DNA of 64,000 nucleotides, taken from Flammeovirgaceae bacterium (GTDB lineage: Bacteria > Bacteroidota > Bacteroidia > Cytophagales > Cyclobacteriaceae). The number at the start of each line of letters is the position of its first letter. Within the stretch, counting starts at the first letter, position 1. Position numbers and translations under genes: made by a program. The notes under the pieces were generated by a model, which saw only the letters and a list, made by a program, of their open reading frames with translations, did not search any database and had not been told where the DNA came from. The stretch covers positions 186,001 through 250,000 of the forward strand of contig JADJRT010000001.1 in the NCBI GenBank assembly GCA_016712035.1, read 5' to 3'. Shown here in pieces: positions 8,989 through 19,040 of the stretch.

Positions 8989-9970
8989 GAAAAGAGTTTT
9001 AATAACAGGGGGCGCAGGCTTTTTAGGCTCCCACTTATGTGACCGGTTCATTAAAGAGGGGTACTCTGTTATTGCTATGGATAATCTGATTACCGGAGAC
9101 CTTCGCAACATTGAACATCTTTTCAAGCATCCAGATTTCGAGTTTTATCATCACGATGTTTCAAAATTTGTGCATGTGCCCGGAGAGTTGCATTACATTT
9201 TACATTTTGCTTCGCCCGCTAGCCCTATTGATTATCTGAAAATTCCTATTCAAACTTTGAAGGTTGGTTCATTGGGTACTCACAATTTATTGGGTCTGGC
9301 GAAAGCAAAAAATGCAAGAATCATTATTGCCTCAACATCGGAGGTATACGGTGATCCAACGGTGCATCCACAAACGGAAGAATATTATGGCAATGTAAAT
9401 ACAGTTGGCCCGCGTGGAGTTTATGATGAAGCCAAAAGATTTCAGGAAGCGATTACTATGGCTTATCATACCTTTCATGGTTTAGAAACCCGGATTGTGC
9501 GCATTTTCAATACGTACGGGCCACGCATGAGACTGAACGATGGGCGAGTATTGCCGGCATTTATTGGGCAAGCACTGCGAGGCGAAGACCTTACCATCTT
9601 TGGTGATGGCACACAAACACGTTCCTTTTGTTATGTTGATGACTTAGTCGATGGAATTTATAAACTTCTAATGTCGGACTATGCACAGCCCGTTAACATT
9701 GGCAACCCGAGCGAGATTACCATTGGTGATTTTGCCGAAGAGATTGTAAAACTTACCGGCACAAAACAAAAAGTAGTTTACCTCGATCTACCCAAAGATG
9801 ATCCCAAGCAACGCCAACCGGATATAACCAAGGCAAAGGCAATTCTGGGTTGGGAGCCCAAAGTATCGCGGGCCGAGGGCTTGAAAATTACATATGAATA
9901 TTTCAAGTCCTTACCAAAGGAAGTCCTCTACCAACGAGATCATAAAAGCTTTGACTCTTTTAACAAGTGA
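8981..9970 (+). CDS. uxs: UDP-glucuronate decarboxylase (UDP-xylose synthase)
   Basis: This extended short-chain dehydrogenase/reductase turns UDP-glucuronate into UDP-xylose with bound NAD. It shows GGAGFLGSHL (residues 10-19), STSEVYGDP (118-126), the YxxxK catalytic pair Y148/K152 (GVYDEAKRF) and RSFCYVDDLVDG. RIFNTYGPRM is typical of UXS. The start at 8981 (MAKKRVLITGG) is preferred over the upstream in-frame ATG at 8963; it overlaps the repaired end of ugd by 8 bases, so the two enzymes of one pathway are translationally coupled. The product would feed cell-surface polysaccharide or O-antigen xylosylation, but no glycosyltransferase lies nearby. Confidence 0.92.
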   Translation: MAKKRVLITGGAGFLGSHLCDRFIKEGYSVIAMDNLITGDLRNIEHLFKHPDFEFYHHDVSKFVHVPGELHYILHFASPASPIDYLKIPIQTLKVGSLGTHNLLGLAKAKNARIIIASTSEVYGDPTVHPQTEEYYGNVNTVGPRGVYDEAKRFQEAITMAYHTFHGLETRIVRIFNTYGPRMRLNDGRVLPAFIGQALRGEDLTIFGDGTQTRSFCYVDDLVDGIYKLLMSDYAQPVNIGNPSEITIGDFAEEIVKLTGTKQKVVYLDLPKDDPKQRQPDITKAKAILGWEPKVSRAEGLKITYEYFKSLPKEVLYQRDHKSFDSFNK

Positions 9971-9987
9971 GCCAGTTAAGTACGCAA

Positions 9988-10018
9988 TTTGTTGGAAAGT
10001 AAAAATCACCTATATTTG
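9988..10018 (+). promoter_or_regulatory. rimP-nusA-infB promoter
   Basis: TTTG (9988-9991) is followed after 19 bases by TATATTTG (10011-10018). Both boxes match the Bacteroidota consensus at ideal spacing. The predicted transcript would begin near 10025, about 60 bases before rimP, and contain the hairpin at 10043-10070. Confidence 0.7.
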
Positions 10019-10042
10019 CACCACTTCTTGGTAAAAAGATCA

Positions 10043-10070
10043 AAAGAGGGGACCTAAAAGTCCCCTCTTT
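10043..10070 (+). promoter_or_regulatory. Hairpin in the 5' leader of rimP-nusA-infB
   Basis: AAAGAGGGGAC and GTCCCCTCTTT form a perfect 11-bp stem with the six-base loop CTAAAA. It lies between the predicted promoter and the rimP start, so it is transcribed in the leader. The following bases GTTTGTAAG are only moderately T-rich, so it could be a weak attenuator, an mRNA-stability element, or a terminator of the uxs transcript ending upstream at 9970. Confidence 0.6.
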
Positions 10071-10085
10071 GTTTGTAAGAACTTG

Positions 10086-10556
10086 ATGGAAATAGCACAA
10101 AAAATAAAAGAATTAGCAGAATCGCACCTAGCGGATGCTTCTCATTTTATTGTTGATGTGGTAATCAGTAAGCACAAGCCCTATAAGGTTTCTGTTTTCA
10201 TAGATGGCGATCAGGGCGTTACCATTGACCATTGTTCTGAACTAAGTCGGGCACTGTCGGAAGATTTGGACAACCTGGATCTCATCAAGGATAATTTTAC
10301 ACTCGAGGTGGGAACCCCCGGTTTGGATCAGTCGCTGAAGCTAAAACGACAATATGTCAAAAACATTAATCGTTCGCTGAGGCTGTTGCGCACGGATAAA
10401 AGCTCGGTGACTGGACAACTAACTGCGGTAAGTGAAACAGGCCTTGTGTTAAATGCCGAGACTAAAGTAAAGGGAAAGAAAAAAGTAGAAATAAGCAGTA
10501 TAGAAATACCTTTTAGTGAAATAGAAAAAGCAATTGTAATGGTTTCTTTTAAATAA
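10086..10556 (+). CDS. rimP: Ribosome maturation factor RimP
   Basis: RimP assists maturation of the 30S subunit. The 156-residue protein has the family's two domains: an N-terminal alpha/beta part with PYKVSVFIDGDQGVTIDHC and SRALSEDLD, then the conserved FTLEVGTPGLDQSLK (normally EVSSPGLDRPL) and a C-terminal beta-barrel part. The ATG at 10086 (MEIAQKIKEL) is preferred over the TTG three bases earlier. It is the first gene of the classic rimP-nusA-infB operon, with 6 bases between its stop and nusA. Confidence 0.93.
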   Translation: MEIAQKIKELAESHLADASHFIVDVVISKHKPYKVSVFIDGDQGVTIDHCSELSRALSEDLDNLDLIKDNFTLEVGTPGLDQSLKLKRQYVKNINRSLRLLRTDKSSVTGQLTAVSETGLVLNAETKVKGKKKVEISSIEIPFSEIEKAIVMVSFK

Positions 10557-10562
10557 CAATGT

Positions 10563-11804
10563 ATGGATACCTCCACGTTAATTGAATCGTTTGCAGATTT
10601 TGCAAAACAAAAAAATATCGATCGCCCTACGATGATCCGTATTCTGGAAGACGTGTTCCGGAATATGATCCGCAAAAAGTATGTGGAAGACGACAACTTT
10701 GACATTATTGTTAATGCCGACAAGGGTGACCTTGAAATCTGGCGTTTCCGCGAGATTGTTGACGACAATTCGGAAGACATTTGGGATCATGATAAAATCA
10801 GTTTAACAGAAGCACAAAAGATAGAGCCTGATTTTGAAGTAGGCGAAGAAGTTGCTGAAGAAATTCACTTAGAAGATTTTGGTCGAAGGGCAGTTACCAC
10901 CGCGCGCCAAACCCTTATGCAAAAGGTGAAAGATTTGGAGAAAGACATCCTCTACCAAAAATATAAAGACATTGGCGGGGAGATAATCACTGGTGAGGTA
11001 TATCAGGTTCTTAGCCGCGAAGTGTTGTTAATCGATGCCGAAGGAAATGAAATTTCAATTCCACGCGGAGAGCAAATTCCTAAAGATCGCTACCGCAAGG
11101 GAGAAAACGTTCGGGCCGTGGTACATATGGTCGATATGGTGAATGGTAGTCCTAAAATTATTCTTTCCCGCACATCGCCTGTCTTTATTGAGCGGTTGTT
11201 TGAACAAGAGGTGCCTGAAGTATATGATGGATTGATTACCATTAAGAAAGTTGTACGCGAACCCGGTGAGCGTGCTAAAGTAGCCGTGGAATCCTATGAC
11301 GATCGTATCGACCCAGTTGGTGCCTGTGTGGGAATGAAAGGATCCCGCATTCACGCCATTGTGCGCGAACTTCAAAATGAAAACATCGATGTAATCAACT
11401 ATACCGAAAATCTTGAACTCTATATTCAGCGGGCATTAAGCCCTGCTAAAATTGTGAGTATCAAAATTGATAAAGAAAATAGCCGGGTAGCGGTTTATCT
11501 AAAGCCCGATCAGGTTTCGTTAGCTATTGGTAAAGGAGGTTTAAATATTAAACTGGCGAGGCGATTGGTCGGAATGGAGATTGATGTGTTTAGAGAAAAT
11601 GATGGCCAGCAAGAAGAAGATGTTGACCTGGATGAGTTTAGCGATGAAATTGAAAGCTGGGTGATTGATGAACTCAAGCGCATTGGTTTAGATTCAGCAA
11701 AGAGTGTATTGAACTTGAATAAAGAAGAGCTCGTACGCAGAACAGATCTTGAAGAAGAAACCGTAGAAGGAGTTTTTGCTGTTTTGAAAAAAGAGTTTGA
11801 GTAA
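10563..11804 (+). CDS. nusA: Transcription termination/antitermination protein NusA
   Basis: NusA binds RNA polymerase and nascent RNA to control pausing, termination and antitermination. The 413-residue frame has, in order, the N-terminal RNAP-binding domain (1-130), an S1 domain around GEIITGEVYQVLSREVLLIDA, KH1 with DPVGACVGMKGSRIHAIVRE and KH2 with SLAIGKGGLNIKLARRL. The C-terminus ends with an acidic segment and one helix-hairpin-helix-like stretch (IESWVIDELKRIGLDSAKSV); the long acidic repeats of enteric NusA are absent, as usual in Bacteroidota. It lies between rimP and infB on the same strand, with about 50 bases before infB. Confidence 0.95.
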   Translation: MDTSTLIESFADFAKQKNIDRPTMIRILEDVFRNMIRKKYVEDDNFDIIVNADKGDLEIWRFREIVDDNSEDIWDHDKISLTEAQKIEPDFEVGEEVAEEIHLEDFGRRAVTTARQTLMQKVKDLEKDILYQKYKDIGGEIITGEVYQVLSREVLLIDAEGNEISIPRGEQIPKDRYRKGENVRAVVHMVDMVNGSPKIILSRTSPVFIERLFEQEVPEVYDGLITIKKVVREPGERAKVAVESYDDRIDPVGACVGMKGSRIHAIVRELQNENIDVINYTENLELYIQRALSPAKIVSIKIDKENSRVAVYLKPDQVSLAIGKGGLNIKLARRLVGMEIDVFRENDGQQEEDVDLDEFSDEIESWVIDELKRIGLDSAKSVLNLNKEELVRRTDLEEETVEGVFAVLKKEFE

Positions 11805-11856
11805 GGTTTAACGGTTTATTAATAAAGTAAAATAATTTAAATAGCGATATTTGAGC

Positions 11857-14525
11857 ATGGCAGAAGAAAAGACGATACGGCTTGGGCAGGCATCTCGCAA
11901 ACTCAATGTGGGCCATAATACTATTTTGGATTTTTTGGCCGAAAAAGGGTTTGATGTAGAGAATAATCCAAATGCCAAGCTTACATCCGAGCAGTTTGCC
12001 ATGCTTTCCAAAGAGTATGCCTCATCGGCTTCAGAAAAGGCGGAAGCTTCGGGACTAACAATTGGGGTAAAGCATATTGAAGCAACCCCTGTTAAACCTG
12101 AACCTGAAGTTCACCGCAAGAAGAAGGATGAAGAAGAAAGCGTACTGATTAAAAACCTTGGCTCGAAAGATATTGTAAAGCCTAAAGAGGAACCTAAGCC
12201 AGAAAAGGTTGAACTAGAAAAACCAAAGCTGGAAGGATTCAAAGTGGTTGGTAAGATTGATCTTGAAAAGAAAAAAACGAAGAAAGCTGTAGCTGCTGAA
12301 ATCAAACAACCAGAAAAGGAAACAGAAAAAGAAGTAGTGGCGGAAGCTCCGGCTGAAAAACCCGTAGAACAAGAATTGGAAGTTATTAAGGCCCGGGCTG
12401 GTAAACTGCAAGGGCTAAAAGTCGTAGATAAGATTCAGTTACCTGTTGAAAAGAAAAAAGAGCAGCCTGTTGCATCGTCCGACCTTAGTAAAACTTCGGG
12501 CCAAAAGCGACCGCGCAAAAGATTACCTAATGCTAATGAAGGAAATCGTGGCCCTGGTCCCGCTCATCGTTCACAACCTCAGCGACCGTTTGTGCCTCGT
12601 CAACAAAAAGCAGAGCCAACCGATAAAGAAATTCAAGATCAGATTAGGGCAACGCTGGCTAAGTTAAGTGGCAATACCAAAAAAACTTCAGGAGCCAAGT
12701 ACCGCAAAGAAAAACGTCAGGCTGTTTCAGATGCTGAAGAAGAACGGTTGTTACAGGAGCAGGAGTCATCCAAAATATTAAAGGTAACGGAATTCATTTC
12801 TGCCAATGATCTGGCATCTATGATGAATGTTTCCGTAAACGATGTTATCTCTACCTGTATGGGTTTAGGGATGTTCGTTTCAATCAATCAACGCCTCGAT
12901 GCAGAAGCCATTACGGTAATTGCCGATGAGTTTGGTTACGATGTACAATTTACCTCTTCCACAGAAGAAGAACAGTTAGAAGAAGAAGAGGAAGAAGCAG
13001 AGGTTGATCTAAAGGAGCGCGCTCCTATCGTTACCATTATGGGTCACGTAGATCACGGTAAAACTTCTTTGCTCGATTACATCCGTAAAACAAAAGTTAC
13101 CGCGTCTGAGGCCGGTGGAATCACACAGCATATTGGTGCATACGATGTAACTACAAAGAATGGAAATAAGATTGCATTTCTGGATACACCCGGTCACGAA
13201 GCCTTTACTGCTATGCGTGCACGGGGTGCAAAACTTACAGACATCGCGATTATTGTGGTGGCAGCTGATGATGATGTTATGCCTCAAACCAAAGAAGCCA
13301 TCAATCATGCCCAGGTAGCCGGAGTTCCTATCATTATTGCTATCAACAAAATAGATAAGCCGGGGGCTAATCCTGAAAAAGTAAAAGAGTCTCTTTCTAA
13401 AATCAATATTTTGGTTGAGGATTGGGGTGGAAAATATCAGTGTCAGGCAATCTCTGCTAAGAACGGCCAGGGCATTGACGAACTGTTGGAAAAAGTTTTG
13501 TTGGAGTCTGAGCTTCTAAATCTAAAAGCCAATCCTGATAAATCAGCTATTGGTTCTATTATAGAAGCCTCTCTGGATAAGGGTCGTGGTTATGTTACCA
13601 CACTCATGGTGCAAGCAGGTACACTGAAGGTGGGTGATATCATGGTCGCGGGTTCCAATCATGGTCGTGTAAAAGCCATGTTTGATGATACGGGTAGTCG
13701 TGTAAACGAAGCGGGACCATCAACTCCGTTGCAGGTATTAGGCTTAGCTGGAGCACCAAAAGCCGGTGAAAATTTCAGGTGATGGAAAGCGACCGCGAAG
13801 CCAGAGAGTTGGCAAACAAGCGCAGTCAGATTTTGCGTGAGCAGAGCATTCGCACGAAGAAGCATATTACGCTGGATGAAATTGGAAGACGTTTGGCAAT
13901 TGGTTCGTTCAAACAATTGAATGTAATCGTGAAAGGTGATGTGGATGGATCGGTTGAAGCTTTGTCTGATTCCTTATTGAAGCTTTCCACTCAAAAAGTA
14001 GAAGTAAGCATAATTCATAAAGGTGTTGGTCAGATTTCTGAATCCGATGTATTGTTAGCCTCTGCCTCCGATGCCATTATTATAGGCTTCCAGGTAAGAC
14101 CATCTCCATCGGCTCGTAGGCTTGCCGACAACGAAGAAATTGAAATCCGTCTTTACTCGATCATTTACGATGCCATCGATGAAATCAAGGCTGCCATGGA
14201 AGGAATGCTTGAGAAAGAGATGGAAGAGGTTATTGTTGGTAATGCCGAGGTTCGCGATGTATTCAAGATTTCAAAAGTAGGAACCGTTGCCGGAAGTATG
14301 GTGACCGATGGCTATGTAAAACGTAACAACCCAATCCGATTAATTCGCGATGGTATTGTGGTTTACTCCGGTGAGATGACTGCTTTAAAGAGATTTAAAG
14401 ACGATGCCTCGGAAGTGAAAGCCGGCTTTGATTGCGGTATCAGCATCAAGAATTTTGCCGACATTAATGTGGGTGATGTGATTGAAAGCTATGAAACCCG
14501 AGAAGTGAAGAAAGCAAAAGCCTAA
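11857..14525 (+). CDS. infB: Translation initiation factor IF-2, one frameshift
   Basis: IF-2 is the GTPase that brings initiator tRNA to the ribosome. The N-terminal part is a long charged region rich in K, E and P (about residues 70-270) after a small helical domain. The G domain begins near residue 395 with GHVDHGKTS, then DTPGHEAFTAMRARG and NKIDKPGANP. The C-terminal domains end EVKKAKA. The frame breaks at 13778-13779: one G is missing, and repair gives GENFRVMESDREARELANKR, the standard sequence. Fragments are 11857-13782 and 13779-14525; repaired length is about 889 residues. The ATG at 11857 is preferred over the TTG at 11851. Confidence 0.95.
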
Positions 14526-14550
14526 TCATTCGAGTCGAAACTGGCTCACA

Positions 14551-14586
14551 AAAAAAGCCTGACCGAAAATTTCGATCAGGCTTTTT
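14551..14586. terminator. Bidirectional terminator between infB and lemA
   Basis: A stem formed by AAAAAGCCTGACCGAAA and TTTCGATCAGGCTTTTT, with one mismatch, is flanked by A and T runs. It ends the rimP-nusA-infB operon (+) and the converging lemA gene (-). Confidence 0.9.
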
Positions 14587-14602
14587 CATTGTTTGAGATT
14601 TC

Positions 14603-15193
14603 TTACTTATTAAATGCGTCTTGTACGCTTGGTGCATTTTCTGAACCAGCAGCCGCCTCGAATCCTTTCTTCACAGTGAAATCTTCACCGCCACCAAACA
14701 TGTTTAAGGCCATCCGTTTAAAATAACCTCGCACATAGGTGTTATATTCTTTCACCGTTTCGTTATACCGTTGACGGGCAACGTTAATCCGGTTCTCCGT
14801 ACCCTCCAATTGCGACTGAAGTTCCTGAAAATTCTCTGTGGACCTGATCTGCGGATACGCTTCGAAAGCTAAGTTGATTGCGGTATTTATTTTTCTTCCT
14901 GCTATCTCCAAATCCTCTGGTGTTTTTGCTCCTACAATCCCTGCTCTCGCTTGCGTAACAGCCGTCAAAATTCCTCTTTCGTTCTCAGCAGCCTCTTTAA
15001 CGGTTGCCACCAAATTAGGAATTAAATCCGCTCTACGCTGGTAGGTTGCCTGCACATTGCTAAATGCCTCATTTACATTTTCCTGAGATCGTATTGCGCT
15101 GTCATACACGCCTGTTCCCCACATAAAAAAGCCACCCACAAACACTACGATAATTCCAACGATTACTAAAGTTGTGATTAATCCTTTGCTCAT
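14603..15193 (-). CDS. lemA: LemA family protein
   Basis: The 196-residue protein has one N-terminal membrane segment (about residues 6-27) and then a helical domain predicted to lie outside the cytoplasmic membrane. QATYQRRADLIPNLVATVKE and INVARQRYNETVKEYNTYV are the diagnostic LemA motifs. The family is widespread; its function is not settled. It has its own promoter, which overlaps an inverted-repeat element (15,223-15,351). LemA genes are often next to TPM-domain genes, but none is present here. Confidence 0.9.
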   Translation of the reverse strand: MSKGLITTLVIVGIIVVFVGGFFMWGTGVYDSAIRSQENVNEAFSNVQATYQRRADLIPNLVATVKEAAENERGILTAVTQARAGIVGAKTPEDLEIAGRKINTAINLAFEAYPQIRSTENFQELQSQLEGTENRINVARQRYNETVKEYNTYVRGYFKRMALNMFGGGEDFTVKKGFEAAAGSENAPSVQDAFNK

Positions 15194-15213
15194 ATTTTTA
15201 TTTTATTTGGCTG

Positions 15214-15245
15214 CAAAGCTACGTATTTACAGGTAATAGTATCAA
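15214..15245 (-). promoter_or_regulatory. lemA promoter
   Basis: On the minus strand TTG (15245-15243) is followed after 21 bases by TAGCTTTG (15221-15214), an exact -7 match, 21 bases before the lemA start. The -33 box lies inside the inverted-repeat element at 15,223-15,351. Confidence 0.6.
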
Positions 15246-15351
15246 TTGGAGCAAAGCAACCGCTAATCTCTATGGTAATAAATTCTTTAGTAAAAAAGCA
15301 TAAATTAGCTCAATCGTGCTCCAATTGATCATAATTTACCTATGTAAATAT
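15223..15351. repeat. Inverted-repeat element upstream of lemA
   Basis: The two ends are imperfect inverted copies of about 31-35 bases. The core ATCAATTGGAGCA (15241-15253) and TGCTCCAATTGAT (15317-15329) is a perfect 13-base pair of arms. Outward, TATTTACAGGTAA on one side matches the reverse complement of TTACCTATGTAAATA on the other, with small gaps. Inward, GCTAAT and ATTAGC extend the pairing. There is no open reading frame. The size (about 129 bases) and shape suggest a MITE-like insertion or a long structured regulatory region; no target duplication was recognised. Confidence 0.5.
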
Positions 15352-15368
15352 ATTTTGAATAAGAAAAA

Positions 15369-15402
15369 CAAAGGGAAGTGGCTTAAATACATCTTCCCTT
15401 TG
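15369..15402 (-). terminator. Terminator after asd
   Basis: CAAAGGGAAG and CTTCCCTTTG form a perfect 10-bp stem with a 14-base loop. On the minus strand it is followed by TTTTTCTT, 14 bases after the asd stop codon. Confidence 0.75.
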
Positions 15403-15415
15403 TCATTCACTAAAA

Positions 15416-16411
15416 TCAAGAGACTAAGCTCTTCTTCATCAAAAACTCTGCAATCTGTACTGCATTAGTTGCAGCTCCCTTTCTTAAGTTATCGGCAACC
15501 ACCCACAAATTTAGCGTGTTCGGTTGCGACTCATCTCTTCGGATGCGACCTACAAAAACTTCGTCTTTCCCTTGGGAATTTATGGGCATGGGATACACAT
15601 TGTGCTTTACATCATCCTGAACAATAACCCCAGGTGCATTTTCTAAAATCTGACGAATATCCTTCAAATCAAAATCAGTATGAAACTCAACATTAACAGC
15701 TTCCGAATGACCACCTATCGTTGGAATCCTCACCGTGGTTGATGTAACACCTATGGTGTTGTCTTCAAGAATTTTATGAGTCTCATTCACCATCTTCATC
15801 TCTTCCTTGGTATAGCCATTATCCAAAAATGAATCGATGTGCGGCAATGCATTCATATCAATCCTATGTGGATAAACTTTTGTGCCATTTGAATTTCCCT
15901 CGCGCTCATCCATCATTTGCCTTACCGCATCTTTACCCGTGCCGGTTACCGATTGATACGTAGACACTACAATTCGCTTGATCTTATATCTTTTATGAAG
16001 TGGTGCCAGTGCAATTACCATTTGAATGGTTGAACAGTTTGGGTTTGCGATTATCAAATCCTCGCTGGTTAGTACATGACCGTTTATTTCAGGAACGATC
16101 AGTTTCTTTGTTGGGTCCATTCGCCAGGCGGAGGAGTTATCAATTACAATGGTTCCTTTAGCCGCAAACTTAGGTGCCCATTCTAAAGATGTACCACCCC
16201 CGGCAGAAAATATAGCAACATCTGGAGCCAGTGATACCACTTCTTCCATGCTTTTAATTATGTATTCCTTCCCTTTAAATTTTATCTTCTGGCCTAACGA
16301 TTTCTCAGAGGCTACTAAAAACAATTCATCAAATTCTACCTGGCGCTCTTCAAGCACTTTAAGGACTTCCTGGCCAACCAGCCCAGTTGATCCAACTACC
16401 GCTAATCTCAT
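15416..16411 (-). CDS. asd: Aspartate-semialdehyde dehydrogenase
   Basis: The enzyme reduces aspartyl phosphate to aspartate semialdehyde in the lysine, threonine and methionine pathway. The 331-residue protein has the NADP motif VVGSTGLVGQEV, the catalytic cysteine C126 in NPNCST and VSTYQSVTGTG. The ATG at 16411 (MRLAVVGSTG) is chosen: an in-frame ATG at 16441 would add ten residues, but the -7 box at 16435-16442 overlaps it, so a transcript from that promoter cannot include it. It shares the pathway with lysA (556-1785). Confidence 0.95.
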   Translation of the reverse strand: MRLAVVGSTGLVGQEVLKVLEERQVEFDELFLVASEKSLGQKIKFKGKEYIIKSMEEVVSLAPDVAIFSAGGGTSLEWAPKFAAKGTIVIDNSSAWRMDPTKKLIVPEINGHVLTSEDLIIANPNCSTIQMVIALAPLHKRYKIKRIVVSTYQSVTGTGKDAVRQMMDEREGNSNGTKVYPHRIDMNALPHIDSFLDNGYTKEEMKMVNETHKILEDNTIGVTSTTVRIPTIGGHSEAVNVEFHTDFDLKDIRQILENAPGVIVQDDVKHNVYPMPINSQGKDEVFVGRIRRDESQPNTLNLWVVADNLRKGAATNAVQIAEFLMKKSLVS

Positions 16412-16434
16412 TTTATTGTTATTTTTAAAGAGTG

Positions 16435-16442
16435 CAAACATA
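16435..16442 (-). promoter_or_regulatory. asd promoter, -7 box
   Basis: The minus strand reads TATGTTTG, an exact TAnnTTTG match, 23 bases before the asd start at 16411. It decides the choice of asd start codon. Confidence 0.55.
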
Positions 16443-16459
16443 GTTATTCAGCGCAAGGG

Positions 16460-19037
16460 ATGAAAAAAATATTCATCATAGTGTCTATGCTTTTCAATGC
16501 ACTCGTTTGTGTTGCCCAGGTAAACGATGACTTTTCGGATGGCGACCTAACGAACAATCCTGTGTGGATGCCTGATGTAACCGGCAACTGGATGATTGAC
16601 AACGCTCAGTTGCGATCCAACTCGCTCGCTGCCAACAGCGCGTTCTACATCACAACGCCATCTGCGAAAGCGATCAATGCCCAGTGGGAATTTTGGGTGA
16701 GCCTGCAGTTCAATACTTCCAGCACCAACTATGTGGATGTCTATCTTATGTCCGATCAATCCAATTTATTAAGCGCCACAAACAGCGGATACTTTGTTCG
16801 AATTGGCGGAACGCCTGATGAAGTAAGTTTTTACAAAATGATGTCCGGCACCGCTACCATACTCATAAATGGGGTGGATGGTATTACCAACAGCGCCAAT
16901 AACACACTACGAATAAAAGTAATCCGCGAAGGCGATTTATGGACATTGGAACGAGATGCAACGGGTGGTAGTAATTATTTTTTGGAAGGATCCGCGACTG
17001 ACAACTCTTTTAACAGCAGCAACTTTTTTGGAATTCGTGTTCAGCAGTCTACGGCTAGTTTTTTCAACCGCCATTTCTTTGATACCATTTATGTTGGTGA
17101 AATTATTCAGGATACAGAAGCTCCCCTCCTGCAGCAGATTCAAGTCACTTCCATTGACCAGTTAACTCACATTCAATGAGAAACTAACTGTAGTATCCGC
17201 TCAGAACGTATTGCATTATACTGTTTCGAATGGGTTCGGAAATCCTGTAAATGCTCAACTGCAAGCCGATGAAAAAACGGTATTGCTTACCTATTCAAAA
17301 AACTTCGTCAACGGGGTTACAAATCAACTGACCATCACTGGCGTGAGTGATCTCCTCGGAAATAGTACTTCAATTTTACAATCATTCCTTTTTTTTCAAC
17401 CGCTCCCTATTCAATACAAAGAAATTATCATTACTGAAATTTTTGCCGATCCGTCACCGCAGGTAGCATTACCCAATGCAGAGTTCATCGAACTTTTTAA
17501 CCGAAGCAGCAATCCGGTTAATCTGGCTGAGTTGAAATTCTCAGACGGGAGTTCCATTTCAACTATTGCCTATAATATTATTTTACCTGGCGAGTATCGA
17601 ATTATTACGGCAACCGCCAATGTTTCCAGTTTTAATTCGCTTGGCCAAACCGTTGCCGCATCAAATTTTCCTACACTGAATAACAGTGGGGAAGCGCTTA
17701 CCTTAAAAACAAACACAGGTCAGTTAATTGATTCGGTCAATTATAACACAGACTGGTATCGGGATGACGACAGACTGGAGGGCGGTTGGACTCTGGAGCT
17801 GATGGACCCCAATAATATCTGTGGCAAAGAAACCAATTGGAGTGCCAGTGAAGATCCCGCAGGAGGCACCCCCGGTAAAATCAATTCTGTAAATACAAAC
17901 AAACCAGATCTTACAGGTCCACGTTTACTTTCCGCAGCCATTATAAATCCAAGTGAGCTAGTTTTAACCTTTGATGAAACGCTTGAAAAATCTCTCTCCA
18001 TAAATTCCTTTTCAATTTCTCCTGCCGCTTTGATTACAAGTGCATCTTTTACATCCATTTCCTTACGGGAGATAAAATTAAAACTCAATGAAAGTCTTGC
18101 GGAGCGGCAGCTATATACTATTACGATTAACAGCTTGTTTGACTGTGCCGGAAATGCTATACAAGAAAACTATAATCACTTTACGTTTGCTTTACCCGAA
18201 GTGGGTGAGATGGGAGATCTCGTTATAAGCGAAATTCTTTTCAATCCTTACCCCGGTAGCGTTGATTTTGTTGAAATTTATAACCTATCTGAAAAGTATG
18301 TTAACCTAAAAAACTGGTCATTCGCAAACCAAAACGAGGATTCAATTTACAACGAAAAGGAAATAACAGTCTCTGATCTAATAATTGCTCCCAAAACTTA
18401 TCTGGTATTCTCTTCCAACACAAAAGCAGTAATCAATCTGTATCCTGGCTCCATAGAAGGAAATTTTTTTCAAACTACCCTTCCTTCTATGAATGATGAT
18501 GAGGGGTCTATAGTTCTTTTACAGGAAAGCCAAGAGGTGATTGATGCTCTTTATTACAGTGACAAATTTCACAATCCCTTGCTAAAAGATGATGAAGGCG
18601 TATCGTTGGAAAGAATTGCTTTTTTGGAGCCAACGCAAAACCCTAACAACTGGCGATCCGCGAATGCCTCAGTAGGATTTGCTACCCCCGGCTATTTCAA
18701 CTCAAATACCAGGCCCGACACGAATGAGGAAAGCTCTGTCGTGATTGAACCTGAAATATTTTCACCCAATCGACCCGGACAAGATTTTGCTCAAATCAAT
18801 TTCCAGTTCGAACAAAGTGGGTATGTTGCCAATGTAAGCATTGCCGATCAGCAAGGTCGGGTGATTAAAAGGTTAGCAAACAATGAAACGCTCGGCTACC
18901 AGGGTTTCTATCGGTGGGATGGCGATCGCGATGACGGAAGTAAAGCCCGAATTGGATACTATTTTGTTTGGTTCGAAATATATGCTCTTGATGGAACCGT
19001 TAAGACCTATAGGAAGCGGGTGGTTATTGGAGGATAA
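16460..19037 (+). CDS. Secreted lamin-tail-domain protein, possible T9SS cargo, frameshifted
   Basis: A signal peptide (MKKIFIIVSMLFNALVCVAQ) leads a protein of about 858 residues once repaired. The first 220 residues look like a concanavalin-like beta domain (WEFWVSLQFNTSS). Two lamin-tail-like domains follow, each with the motif (I/V)(T/S)EI(F/L)..P and VEIYN or IELFN (IITEIFADPSPQ; VISEILFNPYPG), separated by an Ig-like SbsA-type domain (LVLTFDETLEKSLS). The C-terminus has FSPNRPGQDFAQINF and GFYRWDGDRDDG, like the FlgD-Ig/gliding C-terminal sorting domains used by type IX secretion. The frame breaks near 17166-17168: one missing base restores SIDQLTLTFNEKLT. Fragments are 16460-17179 and 17211-19037. 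Function of the protein is unknown; lamin-tail proteins are often linked to secreted nucleases or surface structures. Confidence 0.75.
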
Positions 19038-19040
19038 TTT

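Noticed and set aside
13771..13785. Programmed ribosomal frameshift in infB
   Set aside because: There is no slippery heptamer with a downstream structure, and breaks of the same kind occur in about 20 other genes; a missing G is simpler.
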